Assembly: GCF_028554725.1 (NCBI RefSeq)
Contig: NC_071667.1
Coordinates: 13,127,501 to 13,191,500, forward strand
Reading direction: 5' to 3'
Length of the DNA stretch: 64,000 bases
From: Zeugodacus cucurbitae
Taxonomy: Eukaryota > Arthropoda > Insecta > Diptera > Tephritidae
The notes under the pieces were generated by a model, which was not told the DNA's origin, did not search any database, and saw only the letters and a list, made by a program, of their open reading frames with translations. Within the stretch, counting starts at the first letter, position 1; each line of letters opens with the position of its first letter. Both the position numbers and the translations under genes were made by a program. Positions 9,852 to 22,413 of this stretch are shown piece by piece.

Positions 9852-12672
9852 TTTTCTTTAAATTTTGCTGATTTTTAAATTATTAACATTCTTATATTAA
9901 TTCCAAAGCATGCACTATTCGAATTAGCTCTGCATATTTCTAAAATAGTAAAAGTTAACAATTGAAACCATCTCAATTTTATTAGTATATTTTATGAGCA
10001 TTATAAGCATAACCCGCACTGTAACACCAGCTCATATTTTATTATCATTTAACTTTATAAAACCTAAAAGCTGCTACAATTTTTTGGTTTTTATTTTATT
10101 TTTCTTGGAACAGATTTGCACAAATTTCACAAAAATGTATGTTCACATATTTATAGGTAACAAACTCTCGACCCCATATTGCTTATAAGTATTTCTATAA
10201 ATTAAACTAATAGACAAAGTCGTTATGAGACTACACGTAACTACAGACATAAAACAACACAACAAACAACGTAACTGTCTGCACACATACCTATGCAACT
10301 ACTGATATGATGCTGCTGCTAGTAGAACTAAGAGCGAGCAGAATATATGAATACCTTTATAGTACATATGCATGTAGATGTACATTTGCTGACTAAACAT
10401 TTTCGTTGAAAATTGACTAAAACAACCCAATAAATATACAAGGATAAACATGTCGTTTTCTACCCCGTTGGGTATACATACACATTTATGTGCTTGTATA
10501 ATATGCATACATATTAATATTACAATACATTCCCTTCAGTTCGGCTCATTAGTGAAACACTAGTGAGTTCACTACTTACTGGTAACCACCACTGGTTACC
10601 TACCATAATACCGGCAATGCAATTCACTCATGAATTTAACACGGCGATGTCATTGGCGGTAACCGATTAACACTATTCACGAGTGATTTCACCGCCTATA
10701 CTTCACTAGCTACTTCACCACATATCACTGACTATATATCATTAGTTACCTCACAACTTACCGACTATTAAATTTCACTACTTTCTTCACTACCTCTCAA
10801 CCTAGCTAGTTTATTCTAAACATAATTAAACACAAATTTTATTTAAATATAATATAATTAACAATATTAATTTTTATTTAAAATTCCTTTGTTTACAATT
10901 ATATTTACCATCTGAACCACAGAGTCGGTTAATATCAGTCAAAATTTTTGTGCACTTCGGCTGGATTCAAAAGCGACTTCGTTGAACATGTTATAAAGAA
11001 AGAATATAATTAAAAAGAAATCTAGTTGATATTAAAATTGTATTACAAATTACACACCGTATTTATCACTGCACTTATATCCCCAAGCCACATTTCTAGG
11101 AGTTCCATTAAAATTTGGTGTTGATCTTAAATGAGTAAAATAATTCGAAACAAGTATACATATAAGTAAGGTGTTAATAATTTAAATAAATGTACATACA
11201 ATGATATTTATGCGTTCATAAATATGTACGTGCAGCAAACACTTCCAAACAAAGCATATAATTATACAGCAATGTTGGAATTCTTACCTCTTTCCATTGT
11301 GCAGGGCAATCCATTTTTTTGCATACATATTTACATATAAAATATTTATGTTTTCTTTGTTTTTGATCACTATTATTTCATTCACCTTTTAATAACACTT
11401 TTAATAAACAATAAACGTATTAGAACCCGCGACGCGAGATCAATTGTACAAACTATTATGCGAAAAATGAAATATCAGATTTACAAAGAAAACGCTGATG
11501 CCTTTCTTTCTACTACAGTAAATCATGCTTTCAATGACCAACATGTACGTAAATACTATAATGATCCAATAATTATTTGCAGCTTGTACTTACTGTACGA
11601 GATGCTCTGCCGTTATTATTCTGCGTTATTTTTGCTTCGATCTCTCAAAATTACATTCCCACCCTTATTTGTCGCTAATATTCTACTGAGAGTACATATT
11701 GAGCACAACGTTCTCTAGATCATGCTCTCTTCTCTCTCATGTACTATTGCTTCTCTGCATTACCTCGTTGTCGTGAATTCTCTAGTTACTTGTAACACAA
11801 GAATTCACTAGTGCAATTCACCAATTCATACCAGATGTACTACAGGGCTGAGCATGTGCTTATTACTATAGTATACTAAAGTATAGTTGTTGTACTCATA
11901 CATATACAGAGGCATAGCTGGCGTTTGTAATGCTGGTGTGTATGTTAGCAGACGACAACCTAATCTAAACCATTCTCATTGCAGCAGACCATACTGATGG
12001 CCTCTGCTCGGTCGAGGTCAGATCTTGTAATGTCATTGGGTAAAAAAAAAAATAAAGCAAACAAGTAAAGTTATGACCTTAATGGCATTTTTGCCTGGGT
12101 AGCGATACGATAATATACTCAGCGGTTGCATTTATGCAAATTTGTATGTGTACAGTTTGTATATGGTGTACTTTTTAATATTTATTTTAATATCAGAGTT
12201 TTTGACAGTTCTTGTTACCTGCCAGTGTACAGAGTTAATTTTTAACAACACCACGGATTGAAACATTACTTGAGTGCTTAGCGCAATGTAATTAGTATTA
12301 ATTATTGCAAACCATGGAAATGTTGTAGAATATTTTATTTTAAGAAATAAACTGGATAAAAAGAGGAATTTAAGGTTATTGAAACAATGTTGGTTTGCTG
12401 AAAATATGCTGCTGAAGCCAGAAAGAAGGCTTATTGAGTATTAACGGATAACACATTTTTCATGAACAATATATATTTTTGGCAATTCATGCATTTAGAG
12501 ATAATCTTTTCAGAATATATATACAAAATATCAGTCAAATGTACAGAAAATATAAACTTCGATTTACTACGACTGTGATGAGACCTAACGTATGTTACTT
12601 ACAAACTTTTTCCAAATAAAATTACATTTTTTCATAAAAACTATTTTTTTTTTTAATATTTCTAAAAGCAAA
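9852..12672. other. AT-rich non-coding stretch with clustered CACTAGTGA-type motifs
   Basis: No gene or TE protein is recognised. At 10540-10810 there are many TTCACTA, CACTAGTGA and GGTAACC motifs, including the inverted pair GGTAACCA/TGGTTACC at 10581-10600. Similar motifs recur at 11770-11825. They could be the subterminal repeats of a non-autonomous DNA transposon. An 86-codon frame at 11458-11718 has no recognisable similarity. Confidence 0.4.
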
Positions 12673-12979
12673 ACAAGTAGGGAAGGACTAAGTTCGGGTG
12701 TAACCGAACATGAAAGTTGGAAACCCTTATATTAGATATATGGGAGCTAGGTGAAGTTATGACCCGATTTCACAAATTTTTGACACGGAGACATAGTATT
12801 AGAAGAAACATATTATCACTGAATTTCTTCAAAATACCTGAGAGACTTACCTATATTTTCGGAAGCGCGATGCCACACTATAAATGCAGTATTTGTGCAA
12901 AGTTCTGTTCCGATATCTTCACTAGTGTTTACTTTATATTTTGTAAAGTAAACGATTCAGATCGACTTCACAATCCTAG
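12673..12979 (-). repeat. Family T foldback copy 2, left arm
   Basis: The arm opens with ACAAGTAGGGAAGGACTAA and the intact hairpin TTCGGGTGTAACCGAA, then the ATATGGGAGCTAGGTGAAG block. At 12980 it is interrupted by the Tigger transposon and resumes at 15211. Its inner part (CACACTATAAATGCAGTATTTGTGCAAAG) matches the first foldback copy at 9325-9355. Confidence 0.85.
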
Positions 12980-12981
12980 TA

Positions 12982-15208
12982 CAGTGAAAGCTCGCTAATC
13001 CGAATTAATGATTGCACACCCCAATTCGGATTAGCGAAATATTCGGATTAGTGGATAGGCTATATTTATGTATTTTATTTCACATAAGATGACGCCATTC
13101 GAAAATAAAACTCGGGATAGTACTTCAGAACTAATTTTATTTATTATTATATTTTTAAGAAAGAATATTGCTTACACCTTATTTATTATGTTTTTTTAAC
13201 GAAATTTGTGATGCAAGTTTGTTTCTGTTTCAATACACATGCTTCTAAAGCTTTATTACGCATTTCCTTGAGTACTAATATTTGATCAGTGTCTATGCCT
13301 CGTTGCTTTGCCCAATCTATACTTATATTTAAAGCTTGTACAGCTTCATGATTTTTAACGCGCTTAATCATATTAGATTCTGCTTCTTCGTCTTCTGTAA
13401 CCAATTCTGAGGTACTACATGCAACCACACTACTGCCAGAGTCATTAATCCAGGCAAGAACTTCATCTTCAGAAAGTTCCACGTCAGTATTGCGGCGAAA
13501 TAAATTTGTGATTGCACGAAATTCTTCATTTTCTTCAAAACGAGCCGAAAGGTCACTCTCCGGTAATTCTTGTTGTAAGACTGACAATGGAATGTTATCT
13601 TCTGAAGCCCATCTCTGGGTATGAATATTTTTCCAACAGGACTTTAGAGTGGAATCCGATACCCTGCTCCAAGATCGCTTAAGCAATTCACAAGCGTCGT
13701 ACATACTGAATTGTTTCAAAAAAATGTCAGTACTGTCTGATTCAGAATTGACCAATTCACACAAGAGGTCTTTTTTGTAATAAAGTTTAGTCAGGCGTAT
13801 CGCATTTTGATCCATAGGTTGGATAATGCTAGTACAATTTGGAGGGAGAAACATAGTTTTATATTGTCCACATTCAGATGCCAACGGCTCCCCATGACAT
13901 GTTGCATTATCCAATATCAATAGACCTTTTTTCGGCAAATTATTTTCAGTCTGATAGTTTTTTACCTGTGGTATAAACGATTTGAAAAACCATTCAGTAA
14001 AAATGTATGTTGTCATCCATGCATTTTTTGATGAGTAATATTCAATCACCCTTTGTTTTTTAAATGACCGAGGGTTTTTTGATTTACCAACCACTGCAAT
14101 CTGTAGCTTGTGACTTCCAGTCTTATTAGCACAACATAAGAAGGTGATTCTCTCTTTGCTCATTTTGGTGCCTGGAGCTGATTTTTCTTTAAAATGCACT
14201 AAAGTTTTGTCTGGAAACATTTTCCAAAAAAGTCCAGACTCATCAGCATTATAAATTTGGTCGTCCAACAAATTTTCAGCTTCAATTACATTGTAGAGCT
14301 CATTTTGAAAAGCAGGAACAAGATCTGGTCTAGCAGATAAAGACTCTCCGCATATTTTTAAGTTTCGTACAGAAAATCGTTTCTTAAACTTTTGAAACCA
14401 TCCATCGCTAGCTTTAAACGAATCATTGTTATACATTTTCTGATAAAGTGATTTTGCCTTTTGTCGTAAAACTCCCGCTGAAATCGTTTGATGTCGTGAC
14501 CGCTTCTCTTCAAACCAAGCATATAATTTTTGCTCAAACTCTTCGTACTCACCCGTTTTGAGTGTCTTGCGCTGCTTCAAAAGTTTTTCATCAGAATTCT
14601 CAGCAAATCTGATAAAATAGGTATGTATACAATTAACTCATTTTTGTAAGATACTTTAGTACATAATACGGATTCTATACCTCCTAATATTTTCGGAATT
14701 TTTTTTTATGTCACAAATTGTAGAAGTTCCTACACCATATTTATCTGCCAAAAGTTTTCCAGATTGTCCGCGGTCTATCTCTTGTATTATTTTAATCTTA
14801 TCAGCTAGTGATAATGTTTTATGTGCACGTCTTTTTGCCATATTGTAATTTAAATTGATGTCGTCGCGTGTAATGCTATTCCAGAACTAAAATAATAACA
14901 AAATAAATCATTGAACATGCATTCATTTGTAAATACATACATGTGTATGCATATCAAATGATGTCCCGTTAGTTGTAAAATTCCATTCACACTTCGAGAA
15001 CATGTTGAAACAGGCTTTCTACGTTGTTTGCACTTATGTATGTCAAAACAAATATGTGCACCTACGCTACAAAAGGATAGAAAAATTAAAATTCGGATTA
15101 GAGAGCGGCAATCAATGCGGACTATAGAATATGCAACGCGTACTTTATTCAATTCGGATTACTGGATAATTCGGATTACACACCGTTCGGATTAGCGAGC
15201 TTTCACTG
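12982..15208 (-). mobile_element. Complete pogo/Tigger-like DNA transposon, 2,227 bp
   Basis: The terminal inverted repeats are CAGTGAAAGCTCGCTAATCC at 12982 and its complement ending ATTAGCGAGCTTTCACTG at 15208. Both sides carry a TA duplication (12980-12981 and 15209-15210). The motif TTCGGATTA recurs just inside each end (about 13025-13050, 15091, 15150-15195) and may be the transposase binding site. The host T repeat reads through cleanly if the element and one TA are removed. Ends, target duplication and transposase frame are all intact, so the element looks young and possibly autonomous. Confidence 0.93.
13186..14841 (-). CDS. Tigger/pogo-like transposase, two exons, 527 residues
   Basis: The gene joins 14841..14681 to 14608..13186 across a 72-base intron (14680-14609) with GT at the donor and AG at the acceptor. 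Splicing restores one frame from MAKRRAHKTLSLADK to a TAA-class stop at 13186. Domains: an N-terminal Psq/CENP-B-type helix-turn-helix (residues 1-55, with LADKYGVGTSTICDIKK); a second CENP-B-type DNA-binding domain (about 85-132, ending GWFQKFKKRF); and a DDE catalytic core. The candidate acidic residues are D176 in NADESG, D287 in LILDNATCHG and D320 in QPMDQNAI, giving a DD32D spacing, within the range known for Tigger elements. The C-terminus is acidic, then lysine-rich. There are no internal stops. The protein should bind the element's own ends and cut and paste it at TA sites. Unspliced message would stop seven codons into the intron. Confidence 0.92.
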
Positions 15209-15210
15209 TA

Positions 15211-15938
15211 TATTGAAAGTGGTGGTGAACCGATATGGCAAATTTTCACAACATATCATTTGGGTGACAGAAAAATATTACGAATCGAATTTCATTGAAA
15301 TTGGTCAAGTAGTTTCTGAGATATGGTTTTTGACCCATAAGTGGGTGGAGCCACACCCATTTAATATTTTGTATACCAATTTGAGTGAAGAACTTCTGTA
15401 CCATCTTTATAATAAAATTTAAGGTTTCTGGTGTTTTTCCATTCTGAATTAATGCAATCTTAGTTGTTTTCAGCATAACCTTTGTATGGGAGGTAGGCGT
15501 GGTTATAATCCGCCTACTTGTGATAAACAATTATACGGACTATAACTTTTCGATGTCCGGATATCGAATATGAAGAATTCAGTGCCTTAGGGTAATTTTT
15601 CACAGAAAATATTAGTAAATCTCTCGATATCTTAATTTTATTCAGAGGAAATCTTTTTCTTCTAATAGTGTATCTCTGTGCCAAAAATGGTTAAAATCGG
15701 TTCAAAATTTCCCCCAGCTCCCATATACCTTATTATTGGTTTTTCAAAAATATGATGGGCTTAATAGTGAAATCGCTTCAGAAATTACCTCAGCCCTCAT
15801 ATACTATATATGATGATTTTCGTTATTCTATTGGACTTTATACCGAATATATGGGTCAAATTGTGTCAAAACTATATCAATAAATTGCGAGAGTATAAAA
15901 TGTTCGGTTGCACCCGAACTTAGCCTTTCCTTACATGT
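15211..15938 (+). repeat. Family T foldback copy 2, right part
   Basis: Resumes with TATTGAAAGTGGTGGTGAACC directly after the TA duplication and runs through CCTTTGTATGGGAGGTAGGCGTGG, CTCCCATATACC and TGGACTTTATACCGAATATATGG to TTGCGAGAGTATAAAATG, TTCGGTTGCACCCGAA and the TTAGCC terminus. Confidence 0.88.
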
Positions 15939-17540
15939 TTTTTTTTCTGTTACATTCAATCGTTATGTGAACAAAACTATTATACCCTCTAGCAACTTAA
16001 GAAATATATATATATATATATTTTTTTTTTTTGTTAAAGCAATGAATATCTATAAAATATCTAAAAGTAAATAAAATATCTGACACTTAAAAAAAATAAC
16101 ATTTAATAAAAACGCATAAACAGGTAATAAAATATATTTTAGACAATTTACTGATATACAGTTATGCTATAGTTAATAGTCATATATACAGAAAGCGAGT
16201 ATTAATCAAACTGTATCTTTAAACAATTTAAATTTGATCAATAAAATTCAATACATTTTTAAATGCACACATGAACACACACTCACATACAGTTATAGTT
16301 GTCCAGGTGTAAAATATTCACTTTCAAACAGCTGTAAAATGCAATTGTTGAACAATCAACAACATTAAAATAAATAAATTAATGCATTCCTCTTCACTCT
16401 CGCCTGCTTAACAAATTTGCGATAATTACAGATTTTAAATACATTTTTCATAATTAATTGGCCAATGAATGTGTAGCGATTGCATTAAAACCACTCATAC
16501 TTATGTTGATGAAGAACAAAAAAAAAAATTCCAAAAGCAAAAACAAAAACAATTATAACACATGCTCCTTTGATATCAACACAGTTGAAAAAACCTCGAT
16601 ATTATACCGATAAGCGCGAAAAAAGCGCACTGAAACATTTCGTAAATGCATTGTGGTAAATGAATTGAACTGAAAGGATTCACTGAATGCAGTAATGATA
16701 AATCACTTAAATTGGCCGCATCCGTTATGCGTACAAAAGTTGACGCGTACTTATGCAAACAAATATGGTAGATGATGCACAGACAACACCAGTGCACGTC
16801 GACGGCTAAACATTGTGGCGTTCACTTTGAAGCATTGCATTTGCCTGCAAATGTGTTCATATGCATGTGCTTAACTAGGTGTATAATATTTCACAAACGA
16901 AAAAATATGATTACATAAAAAACGTAGGTATGTTGGTAACGTATCTACTGTTATTTTTAATTGTTTTCCAATGAAAAGTTTCATCAACTTATTTTGCTTT
17001 CAGTGATAATTATTTTACAGCGCTAAAAAAAACTACTACTGATACGATTTAAGTTACCGAAATTATATAATTGCAAAAAAAAAGCATATAAAAAAAATAT
17101 ATATATATATATGGCCACCAGTGTATATATATAATTAACTATATTATATGTAAAATACGGTATACCACATAATTTTCCATGAACGCATTCATTTACTGTA
17201 GATTTTTTTTTTATTTTTAAATGTGTATATTTTTACAGGATTAATCAATTATGTATTTAATATCTCTATACAAAAAATTATTAGTAAATGTTTCTTCGGC
17301 AGTGAAAAAAAATACTATCAATTTCAACATTTAACATTTTAAACTATGCAATTAATTTTTGAATTGGTTTTTGGAATCGTGGTTGCTTTGGAAACTTCCT
17401 TTTTTACTATGCGAAGAAATAAACACTGCTCGTAATATTAATTTGAGCTTTCACTTTACTCTATGTTCAACGGTGCGTATACGTAACATAGCATGTGCTA
17501 CAACAGGAATTTATATTGCGCATACGCCCTTGCACTGTAG
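15939..17540. other. Very AT-rich non-coding stretch with TA simple repeats
   Basis: Includes TA runs at about 16004-16020 and 17096-17112 and several poly-A or poly-T tracts. No gene is supported. At 17465-17490 there is a 26-base motif, GTTCAACGGTGCG followed by TATACGTAACATA, that recurs with one difference at 19847. Confidence 0.5.
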
Positions 17541-17544
17541 GTAA

Positions 17545-17655
17545 TCTGTATGTATGTGATTGCCGTTGAACCGTTTAGCCGGATATAGCCGAATCGATGA
17601 GAGCGCGCCACTCCTCTCTTTCCTTCGCAGTTCGGCGACAGTTGGAGATTATCTC
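17545..17655 (-). mobile_element. RTE-like 3'-end fragment (copy H)
   Basis: On the minus strand this reads through the last codons of the RT ORF (GAACTGCGAAGGAAAGAG, GGCGCGCTCTCATCGATTCG), the CCGGCTAAACGGTT stop hairpin and the start of the 3' UTR (AATCACATACA). It belongs with copy A by its 3' end. Only about 110 bases survive. Confidence 0.85.
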
Positions 17656-17801
17656 TCTTTCATAAATCATAAAAAATTATCTTAATAATTACGTATTCTT
17701 TAAAGCTAAAAAACACGATATCATATTATATTTGAAAGGGTTTAATTTCGAAAATATTAACAAATAATATAATATTTATATATAAAGTTCCACTGATATA
17801 G

Positions 17802-18580
17802 ATAGATAGATTTTATTTGAGGATCGCACTGCTACATCCGGTCTATTGTGCCCTCTCCAGTTTATCACAGAATACCATCCAGTGATGTAGCTCTAAGAAG
17901 ACTTAGTAGCGCTGCAGGGGTGGTGGACGCTTACCCCTTGGTGGTAAAGAGACCCCATTGTCTGGCTTCTTAACCTCGCGATCGCGTGACAGTCTAGGAG
18001 TAGGTGCTCAGGTGTTTCCGCTGCCAGATCACAGAATCTGCACAGGTCCGTTAAGCAGATTCCGAGATTGTTCAGATGACACCTTAGTCTGCAGTGGCCG
18101 GTGTAAAGTCCCGCTAGTTGTCTCATTTGTTTCTTGGGAGTGCAATAAGTTGTTTGAATCTCTTCGTCTTCTAGTAGTCTATTTCTGAGAACATACAAAC
18201 CAGCAGCAATGCAGGGCTCTGGCCCCACCGGCTTGGCAGTCGCGGCCTTTTTAGCTAGTTGGTCTGCAAGTTCGTTGCCTTGTATACCTTTGTGTCCAGT
18301 TACCCAGAACAAGATTAAACTATTGTTGCTGCACACTAAATTAAGTTTGCAGTCCAGAACCAGCCTCGATTTTATTTCTAAGGATAACAATGCCTGGAGT
18401 GCCGCCTGGCTATCACTGATGATGGCAATTCGTTCACCGTGATAGTCCATGTTCAATATTACTTCAGCACATTTGCTAGTAGCATAGAGCTAAGTTTGAA
18501 AGATACTTGGAAAATGTCCCATAGACACCGACAACTTGATACGTGGCCCAGCACCTATACCATCCTTTGATATACAAGTT
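17802..18580 (-). pseudogene. Non-LTR retrotransposon fragment: RNase H domain and 3' end
   Basis: Open frame 18456-17893 on the minus strand encodes an RNase H domain: IAIISDSQAAL with D15, and FWVTGHKGIQGNELADQLAKK with H55 and D65. It is followed by a C-terminal cysteine/histidine cluster (CRFCDLAAETPEHLLLDC). Upstream, GAGPRIKLSVSMGHFPSIFQT is readable but a TAG follows it near 18490. The 3' UTR ends in a run of CTAT repeats at about 17803-17813, a simple-repeat tail common in R1/LOA/I-type elements. RNase H in these elements removes the RNA strand during target-primed reverse transcription. The reverse transcriptase and ORF1 are absent. The exact clade is not certain. Confidence 0.85.
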
Positions 18581-21021
18581 TGATAAAAACTATAAATAAC
18601 TTTTGATAATCTAAAAGTAAAGGATTACTCTACTCACCATATGTATCCGCAATTATTAAAGAAGCCAAGACATAGAGAAAATTAGCATATAAATAGAATT
18701 AATAATACATACAGCATATAATTGCACTAAAATGAAACAAAAAATCTATTCTCATCAGACTCAACCAATTTGTTCACGCAAATCAATGCTATGCTACTCA
18801 ATAATTTTTGATATACTTATACATAACAATTTCATTAGTGCCATCAAAATTTTCTAGCATAATTTAACAAAAACTCCTCATTACTAAAGGTATGCTAATA
18901 AATCAGGTTTATGCTTACGCGCACGGCAACACACGAGCATCTTCATACATATACTCTATCATATTAACAATTTGAGCGGGATACTTTGCCATATTTATGT
19001 TCGACTTTCTCACAAATTATCCACACGTAGCGTCTGTTGCTGTTCATTAGCACTTATGCCTAATACACAAAAGAGGGGAAAAAACAAAAGATAGCAAAGG
19101 AAGTAATAGCCAAGCGATATACTTTACTTCCACATAACGCCACTTAATATACTCTAATAATATATATGCTGCCAAAGAAATATTACCGCCGCACATCACT
19201 AGAAATCATGATGCTTTTCACAGCCAATATTTCATTTCAAATTTACATATTTGGCCATGAAATAAGCGTGAAAAATACGCCATGGCAACAGCGGTAGCAG
19301 CAGCAAAGCAAAAGCTCGCATTACCAGCCGAACCAGCAATGCAAGTACTTTTAACGATGAGCGCGTGACTAATATGCTCGCATTTTTCAGTAAAAATCTG
19401 CTGCTATGCTCATTTCACTCGCCATTCCATTGGCGAGTGGCGAAAGAAGACCTTCAGGCTTTGTTGTTGTTGCATTTGTGGCGCAACGTTGGCAACAGCT
19501 TTGCCTTGATTGGCATAGCATAGCGTCGCTTACAAATGTCGCCGTGATAATCGAGGTGTCGCATTCTGAATTGCGCGCCACATGACAAATTAGTGCGCAT
19601 ATATTTCTGGAGAAAAATTGAGAATGGTAGCGACATAATGAGAGTTTATGCAATTTTAGGAAAAGAGTTTCAGTTGAGCTTTAAAGGAAAGGGCATTGGA
19701 AATGTTAATGTTTTATGTTAATTCTAAGGCTATATTTAATTAAAAACCAAAAAACAAAATTCTAATGGTAAAGTCAAGTATTGTAAATGTGTTTGAATGC
19801 GTATTCTCTTACTACAATCTTCAACTAACCAATCACTCTTTTTTACGTTCAACAGTGCGTATACGTAATATACTGAAAGTGAAGAAAGCGAGAAATAGAG
19901 ATAATTATATTTTGTTACTGAATCCTTTGGAAATAAAGGTGCAAATTATTTTTAAAAGGCAAGCAGGTTATTCGTGGAAATTTTTCCAACCTTATTATAA
20001 TTAATTATAAACATAACTACACTTCTCTATCAATTAAATATGCCATAGAGGACACCTAGTTTTTTGTTCATACTGAAACTTAATCCATTCAATCTTTCAC
20101 TAGCACTACAAAACCAATATTATTGCACAACCATTCCAATTTTCCAATGTGGTTCATACAAAAAACTAGTAATCTCTCATTAGTAATGCTACACTATCGA
20201 CTCTTAGCATTAATTACGAAAATTGTTGAGCAACGTTTAAACGCGTTAATTACAGACTAGAACTACATTTGTAGGCTTAACTGCAAGTACATAACTCTCA
20301 GTGTACATAATAATATTTACATATGCGCTGATGGATGACCCAACAAACAAAGAATTTAAAAAAAATAGTGCAGCACAAAATGGTATAAAGATTAGATCAT
20401 TCATACCAAATATTCAATATATAGTTTTCAGATTAGAAGTTTATACACATAAATTGTGCACTCTGAGAAGTCTGGTTCTCAACTTTATTTCAATTACCAT
20501 CATTAACTTACCGAAATCACAGTCCTTATCATTTGGTTGTTTGGGTTATGTGTCTGTCAACATTTGTATTCAATAGACCGAGTATTTTTGAATGGCGTTA
20601 GGACGCTAACGCTCAATTTGATTTCTCAATTTCACACTAATATTCCGCATGCAGACAGGCACAAACATGTGTTTGTATGTGTACATACATATGTATGTGC
20701 ACAACAGCAGTTCGAGTTGTATCGCCGCTGCGCCCGTTTGTGTATAATTAAGAACGCGTAATTAGTCCAAATGAAGTACATATTTGAGGGTACAAACAAT
20801 ATGTGCATGTATGTTTATGCTGTCGGCGAAAAATTTGCTTATGCTTGTGGCGAAAATACGAGGGCTTCCATTGAAAAATGCAATAAGTATCTTTTCCATG
20901 TTTTTGATTGGATCAATTTCGAATGCTTTATAAAATATTTTGGTCTCTAGTTTGGAAGTTGCTGTAGGAGAAGGTGTGGAATGCTTGAATTAAAATCATT
21001 TTTGGTATTAGAAAAATAAAA
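18581..21021. other. Non-coding stretch, no gene recognised
   Basis: Small frames (for example 19387-19653 minus, 20301-20576 plus) show no domain. The second copy of the GTTCAACAGTGCGTATACG motif is at 19847-19872. Simple repeats of the ACATACATATGTATGTG type occur near 20680. Confidence 0.5.
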
Positions 21022-22413
21022 AAGTAAGGAAAGGCTAAGTTCGGGTGCAACCGAACATTTTATACTCTCGCAATTTATTGATGAAATTTTATTAAGATAA
21101 CACACAAATTTTCCCATATACTCGGCATAAAGTTTATATAGTATATGAGGGCTGAGGTAATTCCTGAACCGATTTCATTCATTTTCACCAGTAAGGTACA
21201 CTATATTAAAGACTATACGCTCACTTAATTTTGCTAAGATATCTCACATATTAACCAATACATACATATATGCAAAATAAAGCCCACCGTACTTATGAAA
21301 AACCTATAATTAGGTATATGGGAGCTAAGAGATGTTATGACCCGATTTCAATAATTTTTGGAACAGAGACACACTATTAGAAGAAAACAATTTCCTCTGA
21401 ATTACATTAAATTATCTGAGGGATTTACCCATATTTGCGGTGAAAAATTTATGTTCGATATCTGGGGCCTCGACAGAAAATTAACGTTTTCGACAAGTTT
21501 TTCACAAGTAAAGCCAGAGATGATATGCACTATTTTTGTAAAGTTTTATTCCGCTATATTCATCGGTTCCTTATATATACATTATAAATTGAAGGAATTC
21601 AAAATTGAGGTATGCGGAAAGTAGTCGTGGTTGTGAACCGATTTCGCCCGATATTATATACCGAATTTCATTGAAATCTGTCGAGTAGTTCCTGAGATAT
21701 GGTATTTGACCCATAAGTGGGCGATGACACGCCCATTTTTAATTTTGAAAAAAAAAAATCTGAGTACAGCTCCTTCTGCAATTATATCTGTGAAATTTAG
21801 TGTTTCTGACGTTTTTCGTTAGTGAGTTAACCCACTTTTAGTAATTTGCAACCTAACCTTTGTATGGGAGGTGGGCGTGGTTATTATCCGATTTCAACTA
21901 TTTTCATGGTGTGTGGTGGGGTCCATAAGAGAATCGACTGCAGAAAGTTTGGTTTATATAGCATTATTGGTTTGCAAGATATATACAAATAACCGATTTG
22001 CCCACGCCCACTTCCCCAAAAAATTACAGTCAAATATGTTCCTTCCTAGTGCGATCCTTTATTCCATATTTTATTTCCATAGCTTTATTTATGGCTTAGT
22101 TATAACACTTTAAAGGTTTTTGTTTTTCGCCATTTTGTGGGCGTGGCAATGATCATGCCCATTTTCGAAAGCAACCTCCTCAGGGTGCCAAGGAATACGT
22201 GTTCCAAGTTTCGTTAAGATATCTCAATTTTTACTCAAGTTATCCGTTGCACGGACGGACAGACAGACATCCGGATTTCAACTCGTCTCGTCGTCCTTAT
22301 CATTTTGATATATATAACCCTATATCTAGTTTAGTTTTATGACTTACAAACAACCGTTATGTGAACAAAACTATAATACTCTCTTAGCGACTTTTGTTGC
22401 GAGAGTATAAAAA
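21022..22413 (-). repeat. Family T, near full-length asymmetric copy
   Basis: About 1.39 kb. Left end AAGTAAGGAAAGGCTAAG, hairpin TTCGGGTGCAACCGAA, then TTTTATACTCTCGCAATTT. Right end AACCGTTATGTGAACAAAACT followed by GTTGCGAGAGTATAAAAA. The body has TGGGAGGTGGGCGTGG, GTGGGCGATGACACGCCC and GACGGACAGACAGACATCC. Unlike the foldback copies, the two ends differ. No protein is encoded. Confidence 0.9.

Noticed and set aside
11844..11930. CAGGGCTGAGCATGTGC as a possible hAT terminus
   Set aside because: No inverted partner or 8-base duplication was found in the window.
13368..13556. Short minus-strand frame inside the Tigger element
   Set aside because: Alternative phase of the transposase exon.
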